A stretch of DNA of 60,795 nucleotides from Candidatus Hungatella pullicola (GCA_019114305.1 DXFU01000003.1:1-60795), one strand, 5' to 3'. Positions 43,289 to 53,044 are shown, counted from the first letter of the stretch. A program made the numbers and translations. Notes: generated by a model not told the origin, from the letters alone.

Positions 43289-44602
43289 CTAGGCTCTGAT
43301 CCACGCGCCGTCTGAACCTACCTGATAGCCGTCAGGTGTCATCCCATTAGTAAGCATAACACCATCAGACCCTACATAATACCAGTTCTCTCCATTATCC
43401 ACCCAGCAGTTAACCGCCAAATCTCCTGTAGAGTGGAAATAATACCAGTTGCCATTTATCTGTTTCCAACCTGAAAGCATTACTCCCTCGCTGTCAAACC
43501 AGTATATTTTGCTGTCAATATTCATCCATTGGTTGACTGCTTTTGAACCACTGGCTTTCAGAAAGTACCAGTTTCCATTTTCCTGCTGCCATCTGGCTCC
43601 GCTTTCATTTTGTCCAAGGGCAAATCCATAATCCAAAAGCGCCTTGGTATCAGCATAATGGCTGGAACTGCTTTTCATAATTACAGCAATCAGTCTCTTT
43701 CCATTCTTTTCCGCACAGGTAACCAATGTGTTGCCGGCCAGAGAGGTGTAGCCTGTTTTCCCCCCTATCACCCCTTCATAATATCTAGAATCAGCTGGGT
43801 TAATCATTTTGTGTCCCATGGTAACGGTTCTGGCTGCCGCATTTTTCGTGGCCGGAATCTGATAAGTAAGGGTTGATGCCACCTGTCGGACAATCTCATT
43901 ATCAAATGCCGCTTTGGCAATAAAAGCCATATCTCTGGCTGTGGTGTAGTGATTGGAATTGTTCAGGCCATTTGGATTGACAAAATTAGTTCCTGTACAT
44001 CCCAGCTCTCTGGCCCTTTGATTCATAAGGGAAGCAAATGCTTCCACACTTCCTGATACATGTTCCGCCAAACCGTTGGCCACTTCATTGGCCGACTTTA
44101 ACAGAAGTCCATAAAGGCAGTCTTTGACAGACAGCTGATCTCCTTCTACCAGCCCTAATGTCACGGCTCCTGATTCCAGATTCGTGGTTGCTGTTTTTGA
44201 AAAGGTCACCGTCTCATCTAAACTGCAGCGCTCTGCCACTAGGAGCGCTGTCATCAGCTTGGTAATACTTGCAGGATAAAAACGGGTATCTCCATTCTTC
44301 TCAAACAGAATTTTGCCGGAAGAAGCATCTAAAAGCACAGCTCCCTGCGACAGGATCTCTGGCTGCTGAACGGTAACTGCCGTCTCACAATTTTCCTTAG
44401 GCGCCCCCTGATTTACGCCAGGGCCACCCTCTTCTCCGGGACCCGCAACAGACGTCTCATCTGGAGAAACAGCCTGGCCCGGTCCCTGTGTCTGGGAAGG
44501 GAATGGGGTAATGACCGGTATACTGCCGTAAGCAGGGCCGGCTGCTGTTAAACTGACTGCCAGAGCCATCCCCAAAAGCCTGTGCCATCTTATCTTCTTC
44601 AT
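43289..44602 (-). CDS. D-alanyl-D-alanine carboxypeptidase with choline-binding-type repeats
   Basis: A 437-residue secreted penicillin-binding protein (DacF/PBP5-like) that trims peptidoglycan stem peptides. A signal peptide (1-26, ending AYG) and a Pro/Gly-rich linker come first. The serine peptidase S11 domain has SITK (near residue 112), SAN (SANEVANGL) and KTG (GGKTGYTSLA). The C-terminal ~95 residues are four aromatic repeats (GNWYFLKASG, SKIYWFDSEG, GNWYYFHSTG, ENWYYVGSDG), as in choline-binding proteins, which hold it to wall polymers. In most S11 proteins a PBP5 C domain sits there instead. Confidence 0.93.
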   Translation of the reverse strand: MKKIRWHRLLGMALAVSLTAAGPAYGSIPVITPFPSQTQGPGQAVSPDETSVAGPGEEGGPGVNQGAPKENCETAVTVQQPEILSQGAVLLDASSGKILFEKNGDTRFYPASITKLMTALLVAERCSLDETVTFSKTATTNLESGAVTLGLVEGDQLSVKDCLYGLLLKSANEVANGLAEHVSGSVEAFASLMNQRARELGCTGTNFVNPNGLNNSNHYTTARDMAFIAKAAFDNEIVRQVASTLTYQIPATKNAAARTVTMGHKMINPADSRYYEGVIGGKTGYTSLAGNTLVTCAEKNGKRLIAVIMKSSSSHYADTKALLDYGFALGQNESGARWQQENGNWYFLKASGSKAVNQWMNIDSKIYWFDSEGVMLSGWKQINGNWYYFHSTGDLAVNCWVDNGENWYYVGSDGVMLTNGMTPDGYQVGSDGAWIRA

Positions 44603-44777
44603 ATAAACATTCTCCCTTTTATTTTATCTCTTTGCCTATAATTGTTTTGAAAATTTAAATTCTGAATAACAGTATACCATATTTTGTATCTCAATCCGAT
44701 TACGATTTTCTTACAAAGCCCGCAGGATCCTGTTTCGCCAAATTCCATCCCCTTCGAAGTCCGGGAAAGCAGATAAA

Positions 44778-44820
44778 AATACCGCTGATCCCTCCTTGCA
44801 AATGAGGACAGCGGTATTCA
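44778..44820 (-). terminator. Terminator after the NUDIX gene
   Basis: AAATACCGCTG and CAGCGGTATT arms around a 20-base loop lie just past the NUDIX stop; on the minus strand the stem ends in TATTTTT. Confidence 0.7.
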
Positions 44821-44826
44821 AACAGC

Positions 44827-45513
44827 TTAAATTAAGCTTTCCCTATACTCTCTTTCCATTTCCTCCAATCGATCCAAAGCCTGATTGAGAATGTATACAT
44901 GATCAAAGGCCAAAGCCTCATCTTCTGGCGCATCAATGGCAGGAAGAAGATCCGCCTGAACATCACGGTGCCACATCAGCCCTTTCTGTTCATACGTTTC
45001 TGTTATACGATAACCAATAAAAATACTCCGCTCATCGTTTTCAATTGTCAGAGCGTAGGTAGCCCCATTTTCAGAATCAGAAAGTTTTTTCTTTTTTACC
45101 TGAAACCATACTGCTTCCTCCGCATCATCCCCCGCCTGAGGCTTAAGCTGGTCTTTCGGAACCACAGACATATAAGATACAGAGATGACCCTTGTTCTTG
45201 GATCCCTTTTCACATCTCCCCAAGCGAAAAGCTGTTCCAGACACAAATCCTCCAGCCCTGTTTCCTCTTTCAGTTCTCTTGCCGCGGCCTCTTCCAGTGA
45301 CTCGTTCATTTCAACAAATCCCCCTGGAATTGCCCATTTCCCTATACATGGATGATTCTTTCTGCGTATCAAGAGAAGATCAACCCCCTCATCCTTTGAA
45401 TCTACAGCAAAAATCAGCATATCCACCGTGACGGAAGGATGTTCATAATCTCCCGGCCGGTACTGTTCCAAAAATTCTTTTTCTGTCAAACCGTCCGCAT
45501 TTTTCAGCTCCAT
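44827..45513 (-). CDS. NUDIX hydrolase
   Basis: A 228-residue NUDIX protein. The hallmark helix is complete: GGFVEMNESLEEAAARELKE then ETGL (G-x5-E-x7-REUxEExGU). The IPGG just before and the ADP-ribose-type layout suggest an ADP-ribose or NAD-linked substrate. The C-terminal ~80 residues are helical (AFDHVYILNQALDRL), similar to NrtR-type regulators, but a clear winged HTH is not visible. It lies 21 bases downstream of the COG2426 gene. AAGGAGG precedes the ATG. Confidence 0.9.
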   Translation of the reverse strand: MELKNADGLTEKEFLEQYRPGDYEHPSVTVDMLIFAVDSKDEGVDLLLIRRKNHPCIGKWAIPGGFVEMNESLEEAAARELKEETGLEDLCLEQLFAWGDVKRDPRTRVISVSYMSVVPKDQLKPQAGDDAEEAVWFQVKKKKLSDSENGATYALTIENDERSIFIGYRITETYEQKGLMWHRDVQADLLPAIDAPEDEALAFDHVYILNQALDRLEEMEREYRESLI

Positions 45514-45534
45514 AAGATCTTCCTCCTTTGTCTC

Positions 45535-46014
45535 CTAAAAAATAATGGAATTAAGAGCACCTAAAACGCCCACGCTTGCAAGTCCCATAATGATTCCGGC
45601 CAGCAAAACGCCTCCCATAACAGCAATAACGCTGGACTTAAAATCAAAATCTAAAAGGCTGGCCGCCAAAGTACCCGTCCACGCTCCGGTTCCCGGAAGA
45701 GGAATTCCTACAAAAAGCAACAGAGCAACAAACAATCCCCTTCCCGCCTTAGCCTCCAGCTTCTCTCCGCCTTTTTTTCCTTTATTCAGACACCACGTGA
45801 AAAACTTTCCGATTACGGCCTTGTCCGCTCCCCATTCCAAAACCCTTCTGGCAAACAAATAAATAATAGGTACAGGCAGCATATTCCCTATTATAGCTAC
45901 AATATAAGACTGAAAGAGAGGAAGGCCAGCAACCTGCGAATAAGGAATTGCCCCTCTCAGCTCAATCAAAGGAACCATGGAAATAAAAAATTCAAAAATG
46001 TAATTTTTAATCAT
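45535..46014 (-). CDS. COG2426-type small membrane export protein
   Basis: A 159-residue membrane protein with about four hydrophobic segments. The start PLIELRGAIPYSQ and the later FVGIPLPGTGAWTG are the conserved blocks of the COG2426 'small multidrug export' family. The actual substrate is not established for this family. It is the first gene of a pair with the NUDIX hydrolase. Confidence 0.88.
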   Translation of the reverse strand: MIKNYIFEFFISMVPLIELRGAIPYSQVAGLPLFQSYIVAIIGNMLPVPIIYLFARRVLEWGADKAVIGKFFTWCLNKGKKGGEKLEAKAGRGLFVALLLFVGIPLPGTGAWTGTLAASLLDFDFKSSVIAVMGGVLLAGIIMGLASVGVLGALNSIIF

Positions 46015-46326
46015 TTTTCTTCCTTTCAGTAATATACTTGGCCTTAACTTATGTGAAAAAACCGTTTCTATATACTATACACAAAGATTGGCCTCCTTAC
46101 AACTGTTTTGTGAAAAGATTCTGTTTCACTGGCAAAAAAGGCATCTTTTTTCTGCCCTCATCATAAAACTTAAAACTAAAGAAACAAAATATTAACATTT
46201 TTAAAATTCACTTGTACTAACAATTTTAGTGTGATATAATCCACAAAAGCTGATAACTTTTTGTTCGTTTTTTCATTCAGTTATACTCCCAAAACAAGAG
46301 AGTATCCCAAAGGAAGGGCCATAATA
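46015..46326. other. Divergent promoter region between COG2426 and PAP2 genes
   Basis: A 312-base gap. On the plus strand TTGTAC (46212-46217) and TATAAT (46235-46240) are 17 bases apart and would drive the PAP2 gene with an ~80-base leader. An A/T-rich hairpin (GGCA-AAAAAG / CTTTTTT-c-TGCC, about 46131-46157) lies in between. No further gene is seen. Confidence 0.65.
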
Positions 46327-46983
46327 ATGAAGGATTTTTTTAAAAAATACAGTCATAGCTGGATAATGGCATATATTTTCATTTATCTGTGCTGGTTCTT
46401 CTACCTGGAGAAGACAGTTACAAGCGATTATCACATTATGCACCTTACGATTGATGATTATATTCCTTTCTGCGAGTATTTTATTATCCCGTACCTGCTT
46501 TGGTTTGTCTATGTGGCAGCAACGGTTCTGTACTTTTTCTTTACAGACAGAAAGGATTATTATAAACTGTGCACTATGCTGTTTACAGGCATGACGATCA
46601 GCCTTTTGGTCTGCACTGTCTTTCCCAACGGAACAGACTTCAGGCCTGTCATAGATCCTGACAAAAACATCTGTTCTGCTTTGGTCAGCTGGCTGTACAT
46701 GACTGATACCAACACTAACGTGTTCCCCAGTATCCACGTATATAATTCCATCTGTGTTCACATAGCGATTTCAAAAAGCCGTATTTTAAAATCCAACCGG
46801 ATCATACAGATCAGTTCCTTCCTGCTGATGCTGTCCATCTGTCTGGCTACTGTATTTTTGAAACAGCATTCCGTATTTGATGGGGTGGGAGCTTTTATTA
46901 TGGCAGGGATTATGTACCAATTCGTATACGCAGAACAAGAAGTTCCAAACAGAAAAAAGGTTACTCAAAAAGCTCTGGGATAA
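46327..46983 (+). CDS. PAP2-family membrane phosphatase
   Basis: A 218-residue membrane phosphatase with about five transmembrane segments. The acid phosphatase motifs are NVFPSIHVYNS (PSxH, motif 2) and KQHSVFDGVGA (H-x3-D, motif 3); motif 1 is reduced to DFRP. Likely acts on lipid phosphates such as undecaprenyl pyrophosphate or phosphatidylglycerol phosphate. ATG 46327 follows AAAGGAAGGG by 8 bases; the longer frame upstream is not needed. Confidence 0.88.
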   Translation: MKDFFKKYSHSWIMAYIFIYLCWFFYLEKTVTSDYHIMHLTIDDYIPFCEYFIIPYLLWFVYVAATVLYFFFTDRKDYYKLCTMLFTGMTISLLVCTVFPNGTDFRPVIDPDKNICSALVSWLYMTDTNTNVFPSIHVYNSICVHIAISKSRILKSNRIIQISSFLLMLSICLATVFLKQHSVFDGVGAFIMAGIMYQFVYAEQEVPNRKKVTQKALG

Positions 46984-47021
46984 CAAAAAGGATGCCGATT
47001 GCCGCGGCATCCTTTTTTTAG
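46984..47021. terminator. Bidirectional terminator between PAP2 and glycosyltransferase genes
   Basis: AAAAAGGATGCC pairs with GGCATCCTTTTT across a GC-rich loop; it is placed right after the PAP2 stop and reaches the stop of the opposing gene. Confidence 0.88.
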
Positions 47022-48037
47022 TTAAATCCAAAAAATTTCTGGGTAATTTTATATCCTGCAATGGAGCATTTACGCCCCCCTTTTCCAGGAAGGTTGGTTC
47101 CCTGTCCTAAAAATCCCCATCTCAGTCTCAAATACAGTGTCATATTGCTTTTACGCAGGTACTGCCACAGTTCTTTTTTCTTTTTCATATTCTCCGGATC
47201 TTCCGATTTAATAGCCAAAATAGAGGATATTGTCATCATAATTTCCAGATATCTGACCATATACCGACGAAGCTTATGGTTCTTTAGTTTTGTCACATCA
47301 TAATAATCCAGCATCAGCTTGGTCACTCGAATCTGCTGATCCAGCCGCCCAATCATAACCTTCTCGTTAACAGACTGATCTTCTCTTCCAATAAAATACC
47401 TATAAAAATTTACATTCAGGTAGTACATGGTTTTTACATGAGGCAGCGGCTGATATACAAAAATATTATCCACATAGAACGTATGCTTGGGAAGTTCCAG
47501 ACCGCAGTCTTTTAAAAGCTGAGTCCTGTAAATAACAGAATGCATTAAAATGTACTGACCTAACATAAAGGACTTGGTGTCATCCCAGGTAAATACCTGA
47601 TCCTGAGGAAGAGCCATACGATAATTCATAACCCTCTTTTTTCTGGCTCCCTGCTTTTCATAAACAAAATTGCTGATCATCATATCCAGCTGCTGTTCCT
47701 CACCGGAAAATTTTTTCAAAACGTCAAGGATTTTGCGGTATGCCCCTCGGTCTACCCAGTCATCACTGTCCACCACTTTAAAATAAAGACCGGACGCATT
47801 CTTAAGCCCTGTATTTACAGCCTCCCCATGACCTCCGTTTTCCTGATGAATCGCCCTGCAGATTCCCGGATATTTTTTTTCATACTCATCTGCAATCTCT
47901 CCAGTACGATCCTTAACTGAACCATCATCCACAATCAAAATCTCCACATCTTCTCCCCCGGGAAGAAGAGAGTCAATACACCGTCTCATATAAGACTCAG
48001 AATTGTAACAGGGGATCGCAATTGATAACAGCTTCAC
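47018..48037 (-). CDS. Family 2 glycosyltransferase
   Basis: A 339-residue GT-A fold enzyme. The nucleotide-sugar binding start is LSIAIPCYNSESYMRRC, with ILIVDDGS, and the metal-binding DxD equivalent is VVDSDDW (~92). QENGGHGEAVNTGL fits the family. The C-terminal ~120 residues are helical and end with a basic tail. It is soluble, probably adds a sugar to a surface polymer or protein. Translation starts at GTG 48037 with AAAGGAGG upstream. It follows the CPBP gene by 19 bases. Confidence 0.92.
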   Translation of the reverse strand: MKLLSIAIPCYNSESYMRRCIDSLLPGGEDVEILIVDDGSVKDRTGEIADEYEKKYPGICRAIHQENGGHGEAVNTGLKNASGLYFKVVDSDDWVDRGAYRKILDVLKKFSGEEQQLDMMISNFVYEKQGARKKRVMNYRMALPQDQVFTWDDTKSFMLGQYILMHSVIYRTQLLKDCGLELPKHTFYVDNIFVYQPLPHVKTMYYLNVNFYRYFIGREDQSVNEKVMIGRLDQQIRVTKLMLDYYDVTKLKNHKLRRYMVRYLEIMMTISSILAIKSEDPENMKKKKELWQYLRKSNMTLYLRLRWGFLGQGTNLPGKGGRKCSIAGYKITQKFFGFN

Positions 48038-48056
48038 TGATTTTCCTCCTTTAGGT

Positions 48057-48782
48057 TTATTGCCCCTTAAGGGACATTATTTTTCTAAAACACAGGACAC
48101 CTCCTGCCGCGGAAACTACCATCACCGCAGCCGCCACTGTCCTTTGATTCTGAACATAGAGATAAAGGCCCGTTGCCGTCAATATAATTGAACACAAATT
48201 GGCTGATATATGAAACAGCACAGAAGCCCAGATACTTTTACTTGTCTGACAAAGCCATGCCATAGTAAGCCCCAGGCAAAAAGCATACACCCCCTGAACC
48301 AGATTTCCGTGATACAGCCCAAATAAAAGAGAGGATAAAACAGCTGCCGGCCAGAAACCCAATTGGTCCTTTGCCGGAATATATCCCAAAGCTCTGAACA
48401 TCATCTCTTCATTAAACGGAATGAGAAAAACAATTCCCCCTATCTGCCAGATTACCGGCGAAGAATACAGCTCCTGAGACACCTGGCTGTAAGTAGGCGA
48501 AAAAGCATAAAGATTTAAAATCTGAATCAGACAGTTAAGAGACACTGCCAAAAGACTGCCCAAAAGGGCAATCCACCCAGCCCCTTTCACCCAAATCCTT
48601 CTGACTGAATTTTTCCTTCCTTTCTGCTCTTCTTCCTTCCCGTGAACCCATAAAAAGACTGCTCCGCATATAGCCGAAGCCAGGGTGCAGATTCCTACAG
48701 AATCCAAAGGAATCAGCAAAGACAGGAATACAATCAGAACGGAATACAGGAACACAGGCAGTATAAGATGAATCACAAGCAT
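48057..48782 (-). CDS. CPBP-family intramembrane metalloprotease
   Basis: A 241-residue membrane protein with about seven transmembrane helices. The Rce1-like motifs are FNEEMMFRALGYIP (EExxxR), LFGLYHGNLVQG (FxxxH) and SVLFHISANL (HxxxN). Members process prenylated or bacteriocin-like peptides or protect against them; its target is unknown. It is first in a pair with the glycosyltransferase. Confidence 0.92.
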   Translation of the reverse strand: MLVIHLILPVFLYSVLIVFLSLLIPLDSVGICTLASAICGAVFLWVHGKEEEQKGRKNSVRRIWVKGAGWIALLGSLLAVSLNCLIQILNLYAFSPTYSQVSQELYSSPVIWQIGGIVFLIPFNEEMMFRALGYIPAKDQLGFWPAAVLSSLLFGLYHGNLVQGVYAFCLGLTMAWLCQTSKSIWASVLFHISANLCSIILTATGLYLYVQNQRTVAAAVMVVSAAGGVLCFRKIMSLKGQ

Positions 48783-48999
48783 GCTGTAAGGTCCTTTCCT
48801 ATATAGTGTGATGCAAAAACATTCTTCTCAAACATTATACCACCTTCCGCCCATACATCCATCCTGTTTTTTTATTATTTCCTCTTCTATTCTCATTATG
48901 GTCTGACATCATGGGAAAAGCTGTTGCTTTTTTCCCTTCCTGATAATATAATATCCTTATCTATTTTGATACAATCACATGGAACGAGAGGTAACTGAT

Positions 49000-49932
49000 A
49001 TGGCAAAAAAACGTATTGTAATTGCATTAGGACATCGAGCTTTGGGAACAAACCTTCCGGAACAGAAGGCTGCAGCTGTGAAAACAGCAACTGTCATTGC
49101 CGATTTCATTCAGTCCGGATGGCAGGTAGCCGTTACTCACAGCAACGCTCCTCAGGTGGGAATGATTCATACTGCCATGAACGATTTTGGGAAACAGCAC
49201 GATGGCTATACCTCGGCTCCCATGTCTGTGTGTTCTGCCATGAGCCAGGGTTATATTGGCTATGATTTGCAGAACGCTATCCGTGCGGAACTGATGAAGC
49301 GGGGCATTTATAAATCTGTAGCAACTATTCTCACTCAGATGATGGTAGATCCCTATGACGAAGCTTTTTACACTCCTATGAAGCCTGTGGGCCGTTTTCT
49401 CACAGCAGAGGAAGCCAAAGAGGAGGAGGAGAAAGGCAATTATGTAGAAGAAGTACCAGGCAAAGGCTTCCGCAGAGTAGTAGCGTCTCCAAAACCAGTA
49501 TCTATTGTAGAGATTGATATTATCAAGGCTGTTATGGATTCCGATCAGATCGTCATTGCCTGCGGCGGCGGCGGTATTCCCGTTATGGAACAGGGCTATA
49601 ATCTCAAAGGTGCCAGCGCAGTTATTGAAAAGGATCGGGCAGCCGGACTTTTAGCCAAAGAGATTGATGCGGATGTTCTTATGATCCTCACCAGCGTTGA
49701 TAACGTAACTGCCAACTATAATACAGCAGATGAAAAACCGCTGGCCCATCTGACTTTGAAAGAAGCTCAGGATCTTATTAATCAGGGACAGTTTGATTCT
49801 GCTTCCATGCTTCCCAAAATCGAAGCTTCCGTAGATTTCGTGGAACACGGCAACGGACGGAAGGCTATTATCACTTCCCTTTCCAAAGCCAAATCCAGCT
49901 TAAACGGAAAAGCTGGTACAACCATTGAATAG
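49000..49932 (+). CDS. arcC: Carbamate kinase
   Basis: A 310-residue amino-acid kinase that transfers phosphate between carbamoyl phosphate and ADP. THSNAPQVGMI, SAMSQGYIGYDLQNAI and IACGGGGIPV are the family blocks. The opening loop reads VIALGHRALGT where most carbamate kinases have ALGGNAL; Gly-Asn is replaced by His-Arg. ATG 49000 follows GAGAGGT. No arcA or arcB adjoins, so it may use carbamoyl phosphate from another route such as oxamate or purine breakdown. It stands alone with a strong terminator. Confidence 0.92.
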   Translation: MAKKRIVIALGHRALGTNLPEQKAAAVKTATVIADFIQSGWQVAVTHSNAPQVGMIHTAMNDFGKQHDGYTSAPMSVCSAMSQGYIGYDLQNAIRAELMKRGIYKSVATILTQMMVDPYDEAFYTPMKPVGRFLTAEEAKEEEEKGNYVEEVPGKGFRRVVASPKPVSIVEIDIIKAVMDSDQIVIACGGGGIPVMEQGYNLKGASAVIEKDRAAGLLAKEIDADVLMILTSVDNVTANYNTADEKPLAHLTLKEAQDLINQGQFDSASMLPKIEASVDFVEHGNGRKAIITSLSKAKSSLNGKAGTTIE

Positions 49933-49951
49933 TCCGTCTCCTAAGGAATGC

Positions 49952-49997
49952 GTACCGGGAAGGCCTGAAGTTCAGGCCTTCCCGGTACATTTTTTTA
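49952..49997 (+). terminator. Strong terminator after arcC
   Basis: Perfect 18-bp stem (GTACCGGGAAGGCCTGAA and its complement) with a 1-base nominal loop at 49970, followed by A and seven T. This is the strongest terminator in the window. Confidence 0.96.
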
Positions 49998-50028
49998 CTT
50001 ATCCGCAGTTCTTCCTATTTTTTCTGAA

Positions 50029-51816
50029 TCAGACAGCACGTGTGGCTTCCTTCAGCCATACGGCTTCTTCCCCTTCCAGGTAAGGGCTGATTTTTTCATA
50101 AACCTGTTTGTGGTAATCATTTAATAATTCCACATCCCTGTCCGTCATCAGACTCTTGTCAAGAGCGTCCAAATCGATAGGAACAAAAGTAAGAAATTCA
50201 AACTCCATAAACTGACCATACTGATTCTTTTCAGCCTTTTTGCAGAGAATCAGATTTTCTGTTCTTACCCCATGGCTTCCTTCAATGTAAAGACCTGGTT
50301 CATCAGAAGTAATCATACCCTCTTCCAAAACACAGTTGTCCTGTCTTTCCGGAACCATGCGCCACCGGATGCCATTGGGACGTTCATGAACATTAAGCAG
50401 ATAGCCTACGCCGTGACCTGTTCCGTGATCAAAATTCAGGCCTCTGCTCCAGAATGGTTCTCTTGCCACATAGTCCAAAGTCAGTCCTCTGCTGCCATAA
50501 AGAAATTTTACAGCAGCCAGACGGAGCATACTGATAACAGAAAGGGTAAAGTGCTCCCGTTCCTCCTGTGTCACAGGCCCCATAGCAATGGTTCTTGTCA
50601 CATCAGTGGTTCCTTCATAATACTGTCCGCCGGAATCTACAAGATACAGGCCCTTTGGCATAATTACAGTATCGTTTTCTTCTGTAGCGGAATAATGACA
50701 CATAGCGGCATTAGAACCGTAAGCGGAAATAGTGGGGAAACTGAGACCTAAATTCCCTGGCTGCAGGAAGCGCAGATGATCCAGATACTTCTGAGCACTG
50801 ACTTCCGTAATCTGGATTTTTCCGATATTATGTTTCAGCCAGTAGATAAATTTAGTCATCGCAACTCCGTCTTTTATGTGGGCCTTTTTCATGTTTTCAA
50901 TTTCCACAGGATTTTTTACAGATTTGGCGAAAGCGGTAGGATTCATGCGGTCAATAATCTGGTTGGAGCTGTCCAGATTCCTAAGAATAGAGTAATTAAC
51001 TCTGGAACTTTCTAACAGTACCTTCTCCCCTTTCAGCCGGCTTACTTCATAGTAAACCTTATCGTACGGACAGACAGTAACTCCTGTTTCTTTCAAATAT
51101 TCTTTGACTTGCTGATCCAATACCTCCTCATTGATGAACAGATAAAATTTGTCCAGCGTAATCAATGCATAGGAAAGAACAACCGGATTACAAGCCACAT
51201 CATTGCCTCTGATATTCAGAAGCCATACAATGTCATCCAACGTTGTCAGAATATGAACCGTAGCCCGTTCCTTCCTCATAACCTCACGAAGATCCTCAAT
51301 TTTTTCTGCCGCTGAACGTCCTGCATATTCCTCTTTCAGAATCCACACCTTCTCCGCTGACAGGGATGGACGCTCCTCCCATACCTGCCCTATCAGGTCT
51401 TCTTCCCAGGATACCGAAATATTCTTATCTTGGAGAAATTCTTCCAGAGATCTTCCCATCTGATAATTTACAACTCTTCCATCAAATCCAAGAGTTCCAT
51501 TTTCAGGCAGAGACTTTTTCAGATATTCCTCAACTGTAGGAACACCTTCCTGCCCCATTTTCTGCAGATTTACTCCAGTTCCCTCCAGTTCTTTCGCCGC
51601 CTGAACAAAGTAGCGCCCGTCTGTCCAAAGACAGGCTTCCTCTTTTGTGATAACAGCAGTGCCTGCTGATCCGGTAAAACCAGTAATAAATTTTCGGCAC
51701 TTAAAATACTCTCCTACATACTCTGATTCATGAAAATCAGCTGTGGGAACCAAATAGGCATCTATGCCTTCTTGTTCCATCAGCTGTCTTAAACGGTTGA
51801 TTCTCTCCTGAATCAT
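50029..51816 (-). CDS. Xaa-Pro aminopeptidase (M24B)
   Basis: A 595-residue metallopeptidase that releases an N-terminal residue before proline. Two creatinase-like N domains (about 1-310) precede the pita-bread catalytic domain. Ligands can be seen in LVDSGGQYYEGTTDVTRT (two Asp), DHGTGHGVGYLLNVHE (His), SDEPGLYIEG (Glu) and RTENLIL (Glu). The length matches the long APP1-type. It stands alone, with AAGGAG before the ATG. Confidence 0.95.
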   Translation of the reverse strand: MIQERINRLRQLMEQEGIDAYLVPTADFHESEYVGEYFKCRKFITGFTGSAGTAVITKEEACLWTDGRYFVQAAKELEGTGVNLQKMGQEGVPTVEEYLKKSLPENGTLGFDGRVVNYQMGRSLEEFLQDKNISVSWEEDLIGQVWEERPSLSAEKVWILKEEYAGRSAAEKIEDLREVMRKERATVHILTTLDDIVWLLNIRGNDVACNPVVLSYALITLDKFYLFINEEVLDQQVKEYLKETGVTVCPYDKVYYEVSRLKGEKVLLESSRVNYSILRNLDSSNQIIDRMNPTAFAKSVKNPVEIENMKKAHIKDGVAMTKFIYWLKHNIGKIQITEVSAQKYLDHLRFLQPGNLGLSFPTISAYGSNAAMCHYSATEENDTVIMPKGLYLVDSGGQYYEGTTDVTRTIAMGPVTQEEREHFTLSVISMLRLAAVKFLYGSRGLTLDYVAREPFWSRGLNFDHGTGHGVGYLLNVHERPNGIRWRMVPERQDNCVLEEGMITSDEPGLYIEGSHGVRTENLILCKKAEKNQYGQFMEFEFLTFVPIDLDALDKSLMTDRDVELLNDYHKQVYEKISPYLEGEEAVWLKEATRAV

Positions 51817-51992
51817 TGCTCATCTCTCCTTCTTCCAGCCTTTTGCCGGATGATGTAAAATTTATTAAGTAAAGGCAAGTTTCCTTTGCTTACTATGAAT
51901 GGTTCGCCGTCTGTCAGGCGGCATTGGTCCATTGCTCTCAGTACACCAGTCATACTTTTCCAGCCTGGCAGCGGAAGCCACTATAAATACGG

Positions 51993-52772
51993 TCAGACCA
52001 GTCCAAGATAAATGCATGCATTTCGTATGCCATCCTTGTCAACAGCATCCGTAACATAATCAGCAGCCGCTTTTAATTCCTCCATAGCATTTCCCATAGC
52101 CACTCCTGTCCCTGCTGCCCGGATTATATCATAATCATTCATACTGTCCCCAAAAGCAACTGTTTTTTCTATGGGAACGTTGTAATAACCGCACAGCTTT
52201 TTCAAACCCATGGCCTTGGAAACATCGGCTTCCACCACATCGGCTCCTCTCTTTTCTGCAAACAGATGCACTTTCACCTGAGGAAACTGGCTGGCAAGGG
52301 CATTAGCCCCTTCCTCGTTTCCAATAAAAGCAAGGGTTCGTATTTTTTCCGGTGGAAGAGTATAAAAATCTTTAAAATTACGGTAACAGCTTCCCCATAG
52401 TTCCTGGTCATGGCGCATTACCGTCTCCGGGTGAATGTAGTAATCCTCACCGCCGCTGGTCAATCCAATGCTGTAGGGTGTAGTTTCAATCCATGCAGCA
52501 ATCTCCTCAGCCAGCTTTCTGTCAAAAAAATGCTCATAAATCATCTGGCTTCCCACAGTTATTTTTGTACCGTTAAGATGAATAATGGCATCCGGTCGGA
52601 TCTGATCCCGGATCTCCTGGCTGAATTTAGAATCCATATCCCTGCCTGTTGCCAGAACAATCCAGTTATTTGGGCGGAGCTTTTCAATGGTTTCCATAGC
52701 GCTTTCCGGAATGGACCAATCTTTATGATTCAATAACGTCATATCTACATCAAAACAGATAATGGACTTCAT
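51993..52772 (-). CDS. HAD-superfamily phosphatase (Cof type)
   Basis: A 259-residue HAD hydrolase of the Cof/IIB cap class. FDVDMTLL (motif I with two Asp), ATGRD (motif II Thr), the Lys in SKAMGLKKLC and GDSMNDYDII (motif IV) are all in order. Sugar phosphates or flavin mononucleotide are usual substrates. GATGAGGTGAAG lies before the ATG. It stands alone upstream of tRNA-Pro on the opposite strand. Confidence 0.92.
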   Translation of the reverse strand: MKSIICFDVDMTLLNHKDWSIPESAMETIEKLRPNNWIVLATGRDMDSKFSQEIRDQIRPDAIIHLNGTKITVGSQMIYEHFFDRKLAEEIAAWIETTPYSIGLTSGGEDYYIHPETVMRHDQELWGSCYRNFKDFYTLPPEKIRTLAFIGNEEGANALASQFPQVKVHLFAEKRGADVVEADVSKAMGLKKLCGYYNVPIEKTVAFGDSMNDYDIIRAAGTGVAMGNAMEELKAAADYVTDAVDKDGIRNACIYLGLV

Positions 52773-52923
52773 TCTTCTTCACCTCATCTTTCCTCTGACC
52801 CTACCATCATATATGAAACCGGAGAAATTTTCAACAGAATCCCTTCATTCTGAAAAAAACAGCGGATAAATGAATATGTTTTTCAAAAAGTACAAAAAAA
52901 TATAACTTTTTTTTAAAATCCAC

Positions 52924-52952
52924 TTTTCAAATGGCATAACTTCTGTTATAAT
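52924..52952 (+). promoter_or_regulatory. Promoter of tRNA-Pro
   Basis: TTTTCA (52924-52929) and TATAAT (52947-52952) are 17 bases apart, with the tRNA starting 19 bases later. Confidence 0.65.
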
Positions 52953-52970
52953 ACCATAGTGTCAGTGATA

Positions 52971-53044
52971 CGGAGTATGGCGTAGCTTGGTAGCGCGCTC
53001 GGCTGGGGGCCGAGAGGTCGCAGGTTCAAATCCTGTTACTCCGA
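52971..53044 (+). tRNA. tRNA-Pro (anticodon GGG)
   Basis: The 74 bases fold into a complete cloverleaf: acceptor CGGAGTA/TACTCCG, D arm with AGCTTGGTA, anticodon stem CTCGG/CCGAG with loop CTGGGGG (anticodon at 53005-53007), and T arm GCAGG-TTCAAAT-CCTGT. Discriminator base A. CCA is not encoded, so it must be added after transcription. It would read CCC (and CCU by wobble). Confidence 0.96.
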
